From Armigeres subalbatus (lineage: Eukaryota > Arthropoda > Insecta > Diptera > Culicidae): a stretch of 64,000 bases of DNA. The first letter of the stretch is position 1, and each line of letters begins with the position of its first letter. The stretch is from contig NC_085141.1 in the NCBI RefSeq assembly GCF_024139115.2, positions 397,074,042 to 397,138,041 on the forward strand, written 5' to 3'. A model generated the notes under the pieces. That model was not told where the DNA came from and made no database searches. It saw nothing but the letters and a program-made list of their open reading frames with translations. Positions 23,690-34,097 of this stretch are shown piece by piece. The position numbers were made by a program, and so were the translations under genes.

Positions 23690-24180
23690 CTTTGGAAAAC
23701 TCTGAAATTTTTTTCAGAAATTTCAGCGAAAGCTGATTTTTTTTGAAAATTTCTAGATTTTGTTTTCAGAAATTGTGCAGAAAATACTTCAATTCTTGTG
23801 AAATCTTTCAAACGAAAATTCCAACAGAAATCCGATAGCGAATGTCAGCACAAAAACTTCCGGAATTCTTTCATACCATAAATTCAAGGCAGAATATGTT
23901 GTAGACACTCCTGCTGTCTTTAAGGAATTTCCGCGGAAACTGCACGTCAATTATTATAAAAACTTCTCCGCGAATCCCTGAAAAAAAATCTCCTTCAAAT
24001 ACAAGCGGATTTTTTCATGAATTCCGGTAGAAATATTTTTGAGAATTCCTGTAGATATTGTGTGGTGAACTCCTAAGAAAAACCTTCCGAAAAATTCTCC
24101 CAAATTCAAGGCGGAATGTTTACGGAATTTTACACAAAGATTTATGCGGTCAAGAGAAACAAAGTTAGGAAGCATTTTAT
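23690..24180. repeat. Degenerate tandem region (GAAATTTC/GGAATTCC words)
   Basis: Words such as AAATTTCAG, GAATTCCGG, GAATTCCTG and TTCAAGGCGGAATG recur at irregular spacing of about 25-35 bases. The pattern is like 8700-9260 and may be another worn satellite. Confidence 0.45.
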
Positions 24181-24189
24181 AACGAAGAT

Positions 24190-24760
24190 GGATTTTTCTC
24201 CAGATACAGGCAACTTACCCAACTTAGGATTTGGTACGCTGGATTCGCCTAAAGATGCGCTAAACAACGCATGAATTATTTTGACAGACAAAACTTCGGT
24301 TCGGAAGTCTTGATGTCCGAATTGGTGCTACGCCGACAATATCGTGCTGTGTGGTTCTTCGTAGAGGGGTTAATCAATCAGAAACTAAGAAATATCTCGG
24401 AATTATGTCAAAATTGACGTGACAAAAAATAGATATTCAGAAACCCTTCTTACCCTTATAATGTTTGTTTAACGAGTGCTCAAGAGTATAATGCATTCAA
24501 TAATGGCTTGGAAATATCCAAAAAATTGGGTAAGCATAGACTTCAAATGTGGAGTCCCTTCTCAACGGCATTTTGCTATCGAAAACAAAAACCCTACGCT
24601 CCTTATTTATTAAATTTCCACCCAAAACTATATCCGCGCGGAGCCTCAAAACCATTATGTAAATCCGCATTAAATGCGCGAGAACAGCAAAAACCGCGAA
24701 AATCGCGAAATCCTCGTAGTCGTAACAATCCTGCGCTTTATATACGGCGTTGCCTAAACG
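24190..24760. other. Stretch with possible ancient coding relic
   Basis: Around 24270-24430 fragments read like protein in shifting plus-strand frames (RFGSLDVRIGA-like), which suggests a decayed transposon gene. I cannot assign a family. A chance 111-codon plus frame covers 24508-24843. Confidence 0.3.
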
Positions 24761-24779
24761 TATGCCCAAGTTTCGCTAT

Positions 24780-24845
24780 GCGGTCTGCATACAGACCTAT
24801 CGATCCCGAAGTCCATGGTTCGAACCCACTCTGCCTTTCATAAGA
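24780..24845 (+). repeat. Possible tRNA-like B box (SINE relic)
   Basis: TGGTTCGAACCCACTCT is a perfect match to the RNA polymerase III box B consensus GGTTCGANNCC. No box A or cloverleaf can be drawn upstream, so it is not a tRNA gene. A SINE fragment is possible. Confidence 0.3.
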
Positions 24846-24949
24846 CGGCCTTGGAGCAATTTTTCAAACTTTATATATTTTGCTAACAGATTTACATTTG
24901 ATTTGGTTGATGATAATGGTAGGTACAAATCATTTTTATACAAACGGTG

Positions 24950-25089
24950 GTGCGAAAATAGTGATTTTAGTGACCATTTTCCGAAAAATAGTGACTTTAG
25001 TGACTTTTGGATGCAAATAGTGATAGTTTTTAGTGACTAGGCTCAAAATAGTGACCCAGTCACTAAAAAGTGACTTGCTACCAGCCCTG
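24950..25089. repeat. AAATAGTGAC-rich repeat ending in a hAT-like tip
   Basis: Units such as AAAATAGTGACTTTAGTGAC repeat and lead to GACTTGCTACCAGCCCTG, whose reverse complement CAGGGCTGGTAGCAAG looks like a hAT terminus. A similar block lies at 22655-22750. I do not see a matching left tip or a target duplication. Confidence 0.45.
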
Positions 25090-25968
25090 GTGGATTCGAT
25101 CATCCAAAATTTTAGACTGGATTATTTAGGAGTAATTTTTTCTTCGATTTTTTTTTAATTTTAATTTTTTAAATTCATTTTAATAATATACAATATGATT
25201 ATTTTCACAATATGGAACTTATCTAGGTTGTGGAAGAGGTGTTGAAAAAGGTGTTGTTTTGTATATTGAAATTTGCCTATAGGATTGTATATCAGATTCA
25301 TGAATTCAAATGAATATATTCCTGCTATTTTTATACAAAGAATATGCTCAAAATAATTTTCTTAAAAGAATATATATTATCTTTTGTATATGTATTCCTT
25401 TATGCATTTCCACTGAAAATTTATCTGAATTTTTAAGGAACTTGTAATCTTCAGCAACAAACGGAGACACGACTGTCTCCTATTAAGGTTTCCCCAAATA
25501 CACGTGATCGCGATATGATTCCATCACTTGGCGAATGCGATCCTGTCGCCGTTGGTGTGAAAGCTTAAATGGAACATTGCCTGCAGCGACCTAGCGATAG
25601 AATCGCGGCGACTAGTTGTCGCCATTGTGGCGATAAAATCGCTTATGTCTGAAGAAGAAGAAGAAGACAATGGACTCAAAAGTTTCATTGCTTTCTGTTG
25701 AAAATTGTCTAGATCAAACTTTAAGTTCAGAAATAATGGCCAAAATACAATTTTTTGTACAAAAAGCGCGTAAATAGTCTAGCTATTTTATGACACCTAT
25801 TCTAAACCAACAAGTTGCATCCAAATATTCATAATAATCTGGATCGGACCATGGACTCAGAAGCTATGGCAATAATACTATTTTCCATAATACAGCAGAA
25901 AGTCACCGATACCGCTAAGTGGATTAATCAGTGTTTTTTTCTGCAAACAAAATAAAACATAAGTTTTT

Positions 25969-26166
25969 CACTTGTCATAAGACGTGTTTGTATTATTATA
26001 CCTACGCATAGTATAAATAGTGTAAGCTGCGATCATCTTCTTCAAGTCGAGTCAAGTACGAGACACTGAAGACGGCCTTACTGTTGAGGTCGAAATATGT
26101 ATCTGTCAAGATACAATTAAGTGGTGGAATTCAATGGGATTGTACAAACTCGTCTTATGACAAGTG
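25969..26166. mobile_element. MITE, 198 bp, TIR CACTTGTCATAAGACG
   Basis: A 16-base exact inverted repeat bounds the element, followed by GTTTGTA on the left and, in reverse complement, AGTTTGTA on the right. The right half (GAGACACTGAAGACGGCC, GTGGTGGAATTCAATG, CTCGTCTTATGACA) recurs in diverged form at 36150-36260 and 37850-37955. This is a high-copy family lying inside the larger pogo-like element. Confidence 0.75.
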
Positions 26167-26308
26167 AAGACATTCCACTAAAAAGCTCAAAATAATTTTC
26201 TTAATAAGTTTTTCGTTATTTAATCGCAGATTTGATTTTTTTTCTGGTGATTCTATTATCCGGAGTGAAAAACAAATCGATACTCCGTACAATCGAGTCC
26301 GACCTATA

Positions 26309-26845
26309 GTGAGACGTCTCACTACTCATTTCGCGCTTCTAATTTTTTTATAGTGAGAAGTGAGAAATGAGTAATGATAATTGAGAAGTCTCTCTTCTTA
26401 CTCCAAATTTCTCATTTTCTTTCGGCCTAATAACCATTTCGGTCAAACAAACCCATTCGGTAAAATGACCTTTTCGGCCAAATTACCCTGTCGGCCAAAC
26501 GACCCTTTCGGTCAAACGACCCTTTCAACAAAAGACCCTTTCGGCCAAATGACCCTTCCGACCAAATGAACCTTTCGACCAAATGACCCTTTCGGACAAA
26601 TGACCCTTTCGGACCAAATGACCCTTTAGGCCAAACGACCTCCCGAGCAGCACAGATCCGACAAAAATGGTTGCAACAACTTGATTGCGACTGAATCCGG
26701 TCACATATGAGTTGCAGTAATCTTTGTGGAACATGTGTGCTGCTAGGGCTTTTCGGCCAAACGACCCTTTCGGCCTGATGGTATGTTCGGTCAAACAACT
26801 TTCGGCGAAATGGGTTTCGGCCAAACGACCAAATACCCTCTGATA
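26309..26845. mobile_element. Right arm of foldback element (GAGAAGT block then inverted GGCCGAA array)
   Basis: From 26309 to 26420 the GAGAAGT theme lies next to AGACGTCTCAC, as in the left arm. From 26420 to 26845 units of TTTCGGCCAAATGACCC repeat, which is the reverse complement of the array at 22082. A small hairpin-tipped MITE (26644-26753) is inserted within the array. Confidence 0.8.
26644..26753. mobile_element. Small MITE, about 110 bp, tips CC(C/T)(G/A)GCAGCACA
   Basis: The left tip CCCGAGCAGCACA is matched by the reverse complement of TGTGCTGCTAGGG at the right. It carries the words GTTGCAACAACTTGATTGCG and CACATATGAGTTGCAG. A truncated relative in the same orientation lies at 59964-60040. 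Confidence 0.6.
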
Positions 26846-26871
26846 GATAGTTAACCCTTCCATTACCAACC

Positions 26872-28323
26872 CCCCTTTTGAAAACGAAAATAAAAATCTT
26901 TTTGGCTGTAACTTTTTTGTCTTTTCGACATTTTTTTCGCAACTCTCACCAAAAGAAGCGGAATTTATTCAAGTTTCAGGTGCTCTATGAATTTTTAGGA
27001 CTGGAGTTATTCCGGATTTAGCTTATGGCCATATGCCAGAACGCATACTTCGGAAATGATTATTTTAGATATTTTATAGAGAAACGACGCATAAACTATA
27101 CCAAATTTGATTAGGAATTTGATCGGTCCGAAATATGGACGTTCCGCCGGAACCTGTTACGGGGTTACTTTACGGAAATAGGCGAATACCATCATGCGAC
27201 CCATAAAACTTCATGATTTCAAAAGCTATGCTATTCCATGGTGGTTTTGTACTTCCTGGACCGTATTTGTACCATTGGAACCGGTAAACTGATTTGCCGA
27301 GTACCGGTTCAAGTGTAAATTTTGGGAAATAAGCAAACCCTCTCATGCGACATATCGAACTTCTTGATTTCAAAAGCTATGCTATTCTCTGGTGGTTTTG
27401 TACTTCCTGGACCGTATTTAAACCGATTGGAACCGGTAAACTGATTTACCGAGTACCGGTTCATACCGGATCCAATCGTTCCTAATACGGTCCAGAAAGT
27501 ACAAAATTACCATAGAATGCCATAATTTTTGAAAGCATGAAGTTTGGTATGCCGCATGATGGGGTTTGCTTTGTTTTCCAAAAATGTACATTGAACCGGT
27601 TCATCGTAAAACCACAAACAAAGAGACGTAATACTCAAGAAATTCTAATAGTTAACTGATTTATTGCTCATTTTAAATAATTATTAGCTGGCCAATCGGT
27701 CACAAATGGTACACGCATCGGATTTGCTCGAGTTTGACGTTTGCTCACTAGCGCCATCTGGCCCAACTAAGTGAAAACTATAAATGTCGTTCATGTTTGT
27801 ACGACGATGAATTTGATGAGTGAATGCTCAATATGTTATGTCTGTTTGTCTGGGTTAAAACGTTCACCAGTTCCAATCGGTTCAAATACGGTCCAGGAAG
27901 TACAAAACAACCATAGAATGGCAAAGCTTTTGAAATCATGAAGTTCAATGGGTCGCATGATAGTATTCGCCTATTTCCGTAAAGTGACCCCGTAACAGGT
28001 TCCGGCGGAACGTCCGGATTCCGGAATACATGCCATATTTCGGACCGATCAAATTCCTAATCAAATTTGGTATAGTTTATGCGTCGTTCAATTTTCAATA
28101 TCTCAAATAATCATTTCCGAAGTATGCGTTCTGGCATATGGCCAAAGGCTAACACCCATTTTAAATCCGGAATAACTCCGGTATCAAGTGGCCAGTCCTA
28201 AAAATTCATAGAGCACCTGAAACTTGAATAAATTCCGCTTCTTTTGGTGAAAGTTGCGAAAAAAATGTCAAAAGACAAAAAAGTTACAGCCAAAAAGATT
28301 TTTATTTTCGTTTTCAAAAGGGG
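26872..28323. mobile_element. Long inverted repeat, 1.45 kb, arms about 410-450 bp
   Basis: The left arm (26872-27283) starts CCCCTTTTGAAAACGAAAAT. The right arm (27870-28323) is its close inverted copy ending ATTTTCGTTTTCAAAAGGGG. Most of each arm aligns without large gaps. Between the arms, a sub-unit carrying TTCATGATTTCAAAAGCTAT and GTACTTCCTGGACCGTATTT is present again directly (27340-27460) and inverted (27480-27570). The loop (27600-27870) is unrelated. No frame is conserved. Transcription of either strand would give a hairpin of roughly 400 bp. Confidence 0.85.
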
Positions 28324-28696
28324 AATTGTATAGAATTGTATCTGTTGGAAATTGTAATTTCTGTTGATATCAAAAGAAAAGGAGGTTTTGCGCCCGCTTG
28401 AGGAAGGGATTTTGCTCTACTCAACCCGATCAGACGAAAAAAGCTCAATAATATCAAATCTTGATTAGATAGCAAAATAAGATATGGACATGATTGATAT
28501 GAGAGATAAACACTGAGCGGGCTCTCTCAGACTCTGTTGAGATGCATTTCAATAAACCATCACTTTTTATTCCGACTTCTACTGAGTGATCATGCGTCAC
28601 TTTGTTTTTATTTAACATGCGGCTGTGTCTGTGTCAAACATTAGATGTGGAGATGCATGGTCGCTTATTTTTAATTGCAGTTTCTTATAAACAAAT
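28324..28696. other. Stretch with no recognisable gene
   Basis: AT-rich sequence, no frame or repeat of note. Confidence 0.4.
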
Positions 28697-28925
28697 CAAT
28701 ACCAAATTTTCAAAACGACTTATCTGCTTTTGTAAACAAAGATTCAAACGTCGATTTGTCGACGAGAGCACTCTCACGCAAACCAACACCATCAACATAT
28801 AGGTGAAGACTTCGGCTACCTGTTGATGGTGTTGGTTTGTTTCAAAGTGCTCTCAGATTCAATAAATCGACAATTTAATCTTTGTTTACAAAATCAGATA
28901 AGTCGTTTTGAAAATTTGGTATTGA
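28697..28925. mobile_element. Hairpin MITE, 229 bp, TIR TCAATACCAAATTTTCAAAA
   Basis: Outer arms of about 45 bp (through CGACTTATCTG and TGTAAACAAAGATT) are near-perfect inverted copies. An inner inverted repeat (ACCAACACCATCAACA against TGTTGATGGTGTTGGT) flanks a loop containing CTTCGGCTACC. The loop and inner stem are shared with the element at 50549-50757, although the outer arms differ. Confidence 0.8.
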
Positions 28926-28929
28926 AATA

Positions 28930-31340
28930 GTCTAAGTAACACCTTTTTTGACAAAATCAAACCACGAAATTATTAAATATAGAAACAAATATTCGGAATA
29001 ATTTGTACATTGACCAATTTTCTAATAACTTGGGACATCAAAGCCTGATTTCTTACTTTAGGCCAGTTTACCCAGCCTGATACGTTCTGTCCGCTTCTCC
29101 CCCATTAATAGGTGCGTGCCTCAACAACTGACGACAGCGACCATGATGACGAGTCAATGTACTACCCTCCGTGCTTTGATATTTCATTTTTCTCTTTCCG
29201 GTCGCGTAAACATTTTTCCAACACGTGGCATTAAATTACCTCCCCCACCCACACCGGCGGATTGTTCCCATCAACGATCAAAAGTTTGCGTTTTTCGCTC
29301 GCAGAACCCGAAGAAATTCGGCTCAATAAATCAACTTCTCCGGAGTGGTTGCCTGCTGGTGGTGGTGCTGCTGCTCCGGATGTTAGCCGGCGAAATTGCG
29401 CCATTTATGGTACGGGATCGGTGGTGATGGTTCGGTTGGCCGGCGTTGCGATGCGAAGCTATTTTAAAATTTCAACTCTCCAGCAAACGAAATAATTCAA
29501 AGAATTCCCATAAATTAATCTTGCCCTCGTCACATTTTGGGATGCGTGAGGTTCTGAGCTGTAGAGCAGTACTTGACACTAATTTATACCGCTATTTTTT
29601 TTTCGAAAATGGAGAGTACCCGACCAACAGTGGGGAAAAGTTTTACTGCCTTGGATGCAGGACCCGAAAACGATCTACCGAGTAGTATTCAAAACAACAA
29701 TGTAAGGTGCGGCAATTTTGGAAAGGCAAAATTGAAAGAACAATGTCAAAGACCGTGACAGCACGGGCAGAAGTTTGGCTGGACGGAGGGTGGAATTTCT
29801 CGGGAATAAAAAGTAATGACTCGACACATACCTTTTTCATGCCATCGAACATGTGTTCCGTTTTACTCGGCTTTGTTCGAAAGTTTTCCAAGGTCATCGT
29901 GTGGCATCGATCTCGGGGCAGGGAGGGTGTGACCTTTGTACGGGAAATGGGGAGTCATGCTAAATTGGGTAATGTGAGTTGTTTGGCATAAAGGTTTCAG
30001 TGCGAAGCGTAGAACAGTAACTTGTCGGTTGTAAAAAGTCAGGTTCATGATACGTTTCTCTGTTCAACAATCAGTTTTGGTTTATTGACAAACTCTGGTC
30101 TAAGAATGGAATATTCTCCGAGGATGTTGCCTGGTGTAAGGTTCCTTCCAATTGTATATGTCTTGCAATTCATAGGAATTAAATTAATATAAAATAATCT
30201 TAAAGAAAAGTATTTCTTACTGCTCCAAATTACTTATACGTTTCATCAAATATCTTCAAATTGAACAACAAATTTCACAATCAATGTAATTGAAATGAAA
30301 ATAGTGAATGCTTTGTTGCACATGCCATACAAATCAATGGAAAATCCCTTCTACCAACATCGTAGGATAATTCTCAACTAATTACTGCACCATCGTTCTT
30401 CGAGCATCCCCCATCGATGATGCACGTGAGCAAATCTAATCTGATCTAATTAAGCCGCACGGAGTTGGTGGCAGCTAACCGAGTGAATGTGCAAACTGGA
30501 ATAATTGAATTTCAGAGCAAATGCGCGGTTTCCACTTCAAAACCGCTCGGTGCTCGGGTAAGGTAGGATTCCCGGTAAAAGGCGTTGATTGAGTTTTTAA
30601 TTGCTTCTTCTGGTGAAAAGATAGCTCGATCGAATCCTGTGCCGGTAGGTACCCACCTGACAGGGTGAGTACAGGGACTGGAGCGGATCCGTATCGGAGG
30701 TAACCCAGCAGCTGGGTTTCCCTGAAACCCCGGACCTTTACCTGGAAAAGGATAAAACGATTACTTCCTTTCGTTTCCGAGAGCCCCACCGACCGGAAAT
30801 GGGGCCCCTTCTCCCGCTGCTGTGCGGAGGAATGATGATGTCTTTCTTCCCGGTGCGGACGGGCCGGATTTTGAAGAGGAAATGCGGATGAAAGGAACAC
30901 TTTTTAAAATATTCATGCCTCCGTTTTTCGAATCTTTGGCGAGGGAACAATCGTTGGCTGTCGCACATTGAGACGGGATTCTGTTTTTGAAGGGTAAAAC
31001 GTCGGAAAAATAGGTACAACCAAAGATTCCGGCCATAACTAATTACTTTAGGAAAAAGCTGGAAATAATACGAACATTATTTTAAGCTTTTAGTGGAATG
31101 TATTGACTTGTCATAAGCTTATGATTGGAAACAATGATTCTAGCTTTCACAAGAAGGTTTTCCATGTTAGGAAAATGTCATTCTAAAATTGCTCAAAAAA
31201 ATGGTCCCCCTTTGAGAAGAAGCTTATTCATATCCCAGCTTTTAAGACGAAACTATTTATTCCAGTGTCTGAAAGCTAAGTTTGAACGAAGTTCAAAACC
31301 TCAACAAAAGAAGATCACATGCTCCGTTTTTAAGCCCAAC
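28930..31340. other. Mostly unique DNA, no supported gene
   Basis: GC-richer patches occur at 29100-29460 (with GGTGGTGGTGCTGCTGCTCC at 29357) and 30480-30900. Overlapping short frames occur on both strands without known domains. I found no exon with convincing splice sites and recognisable protein. Promoters or untranslated exons could be hidden here. Confidence 0.4.
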
Positions 31341-31344
31341 ATTA

Positions 31345-31700
31345 TTTCAAATGCAACTTGTTACACAGCAGATCAACTAAAGTTGGGTGCCCAAAAAGCG
31401 TGCGAGACTTACGTTTTGGTTCAAAAAATGTATTTTGACCATAATTTCTAATCCCTGGTCCGATTAAGCCAATTTTCAATAGGAAACAATTGCAAAAGAT
31501 TTCCCGTCGAATGAAGTTAAAGGTAAGAACTTGAAAAATTGGGCTAGACTTTTTTGCGCACACACATACATACACTACACACAGACATCACCTAAATTCA
31601 TCGGACTGGGTTGAATGGCATATAACATTTCGGTCTTCGGGCCTTCTATAAAAAGTTTGTTTTTGGAGCGAGCATATAGCCTTTCGATACACATAGTGAG
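31345..31700. repeat. Probable 3' end of a dispersed retroelement
   Basis: A run containing TTTTTGCGCACACACATACA, ACACAGACATCACC, GGGCCTTCTATAAAAAG and CATATAGCCTTTCG resembles a high-copy insect repeat I recall next to non-LTR elements. No reading frame survives and the ends are not defined. Confidence 0.4.
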
Positions 31701-31767
31701 TGTACACAATCTTGCGCTCTTGTGAATGAATCGACTGCTTTGAGCGTGCTTACAGCGGCACACTAGG

Positions 31768-31974
31768 AGTTAACTTTCTGAAATCAGTATGGCGAAAGGC
31801 ATCTAAGGTTCGATTTCTCAAAATTAAGCACTTTAATCGAAAAAATATTTGGTAGGCGTAGTAGCGGACACCATCCCTCATAACCGGTACCAAATAGTTT
31901 TTCATGAAAAGTTCCTAATTTTGAGAAAACCAGCGTTAGATGTCTTTCGCCATACAAATTTCTGGCGGTTAACT
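31768..31974. mobile_element. MITE, 207 bp, tips AGTTAAC and inner TATGGCGAAAG
   Basis: The left arm contains AGTTAAC, CTGAAAT, TATGGCGAAAGGCATCTAA and TTTCTCAAAATTA. The right arm in reverse complement contains AGTTAAC, AGAAAT, TATGGCGAAAGACATCTAA and TTTCTCAAAATTA. The arms are about 65 bp with some mismatches. No frame. Confidence 0.75.
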
Positions 31975-32073
31975 CTTGCTGGCTATTTTGTGCATATACT
32001 ATAGCGCCTGGATGTGGCTGCGGCGGGTAGAAAATCAGCCACTGCCAATAATTCATTACACCACTCTTATAGG

Positions 32074-32294
32074 TTAAGCTCACTCCTGACGGAATCCAAG
32101 TTCCAAAGTGCTCGCGTTTTCGGGGGCACACCACTCGATTCAGATGCGGCACACAACTGTCATTTTTGTTGATTTAGCTTTGCTGCGTCGCATGCGTGAA
32201 ATAATAAAAATTACAGTTGTGCGTTGCTTCCGTATCGAGTGGTGTGCCCCCGAAAACGCGAGCATTTTTAAACTTGGATTCCGTCAGCTGAGTG
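32074..32294. mobile_element. Long-TIR MITE, copy 2 of the family at 20566
   Basis: The same arms (CTCACTCCTGACGGAATCC, CGCGTTTTCGGGGGCACACC) and the same interior (TTTAGCTTTGCTGCGTCGCA) are present. The right tip is degraded (GTCAGCTGAGTG for GTCAGGAGTGACC). Two small deletions in the interior distinguish it from copy 1. Confidence 0.85.
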
Positions 32295-32383
32295 TATGTC
32301 TACCTTAGATCATTCCGTCTTAAAAGTCTCGGTTTATGCATTCCAAAATCTGAAAAGATACGCCTGGATTTGAAAAAACAAAT

Positions 32384-32863
32384 GGGTTAGGTGTACCAGT
32401 TGTGGCTATAGCACCAGTTGTCGCACTAGTCCTTTATATGCCAAATGGCCAATCAAATCACCGCAAACCAAGTTCATATCGATAAAGCATATTCATATGA
32501 TACGATAACACCTTTGATATCCTCCAAAACAAGCAAAGCATAATTGTAAAAATAGATTTTGCTTTATTTTTTACGTCCTTTGCACCAGTTGTCGCACTAG
32601 TGGTCCCTATTTGGCCAATCCCATAAGAAAACAATGGGGTTTGCCAAATAAGGAACCAAAATTAAGAATAATGCCACAATTGCGTTCCTATTATGGATTA
32701 ATTAATTTTGAGGATAATAACAAATTTTATTGTGGTTTTCACAGCTGCTCTAAGAAGCAGGAAGTAAAACCTTTCCCTTGATATATAAAGTTCACCCACA
32801 TGCCTTTTACTTATTTAAAAAAAAAGTTGTTCTTATGTATGGCGACAATTGGTACACCCACCC
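32384..32863. mobile_element. MITE, about 480 bp, TIR GGGTNGGTGTACCA(A/G)TTGT
   Basis: The left tip is GGGTTAGGTGTACCAGTTGT and the right tip in reverse complement is GGGTGGGTGTACCAATTGTC. A second CACCAGTTGTCGCACTAGT word occurs at 32411 and again at 32582. The right ~110 bp (GTAAAACCTTTCCCTTGATA through ATGGCGACAATTGG) is repeated at 51432-51545. No frame. Confidence 0.7.
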
Positions 32864-33224
32864 TAGCTGTAGACTATTGGGAATCGAAACTCTTGAGCAA
32901 TGTTGCTGAAATATCTGCTAGGAGAGACAGATTCGCCAGCCATCCCAGCTGGGCTTGTATGCTCCTGAGCGGGTCTTTTGACAACGAGAATTACTGAAAT
33001 TTGACACCAGAGGATCACAGAATATGAGTTATATTACCCACTTAGATTTATGTTATGGAGCTTCAACGGCCTTTACGAGTTCTTCTACTTAAACACGTCT
33101 GCTGTATCCTCCAAACATAGACATTTAGATAGTGGAGAACTTTTCTACTTTTAATCCTGTTTCCTTCATCGATGACGCAATGACGAGGTAGATGAATCAA
33201 ACTAACTACTTGGACTACGGTCTT

Positions 33225-33485
33225 CTTGGGTTTACATTTTTATTACTACAAAGATGAGGCAAAAAGAGGAACAGCAATCGCACTCAAGGCTCACATTCCG
33301 TACTCAAATATACAGAGAAGTTTGAACAGCCGAATTCTGTCCCTCAAAGTAGGAAATCACTATTCGCAATGTTTATGCACAACACAGGAACACAAAATTT
33401 CACCTTCAGAACCTGTCAATTACCATTCTACCGCCAATCTGCCACTGAATACCTTATCATTTGTGGTGATTTTAATTGCGTAATT
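33225..33485 (+). pseudogene. LOA-clade non-LTR element, endonuclease fragment
   Basis: A plus frame contains KRGTAIALKAHIPYSNIQRS followed by LNSRILSLKV. This is the start of the apurinic-type endonuclease of LOA/Lian-like elements, where the block RGTAI..RSLxSRxxSLxV precedes the IYA motif. The frame then decays and ends with FVVILIA, in place of the usual GDFN catalytic block. It is non-functional. Confidence 0.65.
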
Positions 33486-33494
33486 GCTGCCAAA

Positions 33495-33720
33495 AATGAG
33501 TGAATCAGAACTATCTGATGGTTGTGATGCGTAACATTCACTTGAATTCAAACTTCGTGCAACTCTTAGGGAAGATGATGCCCACCTCAAAATATCGTTT
33601 TCTCATTATAGGAAATCTCACTCCTAATTTTCCTATCCAACACTCCGTAAGACAAGGCGATCCCCTAAATATGTACCTATTCGTCCTTTACCTTTATCTG
33701 ATGTCAACAACAAGAACAAG
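33495..33720 (+). pseudogene. LOA-clade non-LTR element, reverse transcriptase fragment
   Basis: The frame reads FPIQHSVRQGDPLNMYLFVL. This is the RT block SVRQGDPLSMHLFVLYL found in LOA-type elements, just ahead of the catalytic YADD region, which is missing. It lies directly after the endonuclease fragment, so the linker and N-terminal RT (well over 1 kb in an intact element) have been deleted. Confidence 0.75.
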
Positions 33721-33724
33721 TTGT

Positions 33725-34095
33725 CGAAACTGCTTCAACTCACATAAGATCGATCTTGTGGTTGAATGTTTGCCCACTCCACAGTGTTTGCACTGCAGTG
33801 AACCTCATCTGTCTGAGCAAGAAGTGAAAAGTATTCGAGAGGAGGTAAATTCCGGATTGCTATTCTTGGAAGCGGAACGAAAATACGAACGTATGCAAGA
33901 CGATAAGTCGTTCGAAGCGGTATCTGGAGCCCGGAACAGACTGAAGGAGGATGGAAAAGATCCTGAAATTCAACAGTTGCGTGTGCATAAGTAGAGCAAC
34001 TAATGGCGGTCGATAAAGGATTGGCCAGACTCATAAAACTGGTAGAGGAACTATCTGGAGCGTCTGTCCCATCAGTAGTAGCAACTAAAAATTTG
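33725..34095 (+). pseudogene. Charged coiled-coil-like gene fragment, unassigned
   Basis: The same plus frame continues past the RT block into a different, charged segment. It contains CLHCSEPHLSEQEVKSIREE, an ERKYERMQDD stretch and a stop after QQLRVHK at about 33994. A one-base shift restores EQLMAVDKGLARLIKLVEEL onward to about 34095. Codon-like composition across a frameshift suggests a former gene, perhaps an ORF1 or host exon, rather than RT. I cannot name it. Confidence 0.4.
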
Positions 34096-34097
34096 TG

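Larger units (their letters stand above)
22594..26306. mobile_element. Pogo/Tc1-like element, 3.7 kb, TA-flanked, inserted in a foldback element
   Basis: TA precedes CAGATCGGGCTCGATTATCC on the left (TA at 22592-22593). On the right the reverse complement reads TA then TAGGTCGGACTCGATTGTAC (TA at 26307-26308). A further inverted ATTATCCGG word lies near 22630 and 26258. Tips and TA target fit IS630/Tc1/pogo elements. The interior has no transposase frame I can recognise. It holds two direct copies of an AAATAGTGAC-rich repeat (22655-22750 and 24955-25080), a diverged tandem region and a MITE, so it is either a dead autonomous element or a non-autonomous composite. Confidence 0.6.

Noticed and set aside
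24780..24845. tRNA gene at a perfect box B
   Set aside because: No box A, acceptor stem or cloverleaf can be drawn around it.
26427..26942. 171-codon minus frame with VWPKGSFGRKGHLAER-like repeats
   Set aside because: It is a translation of the GGCCAAA tandem array.
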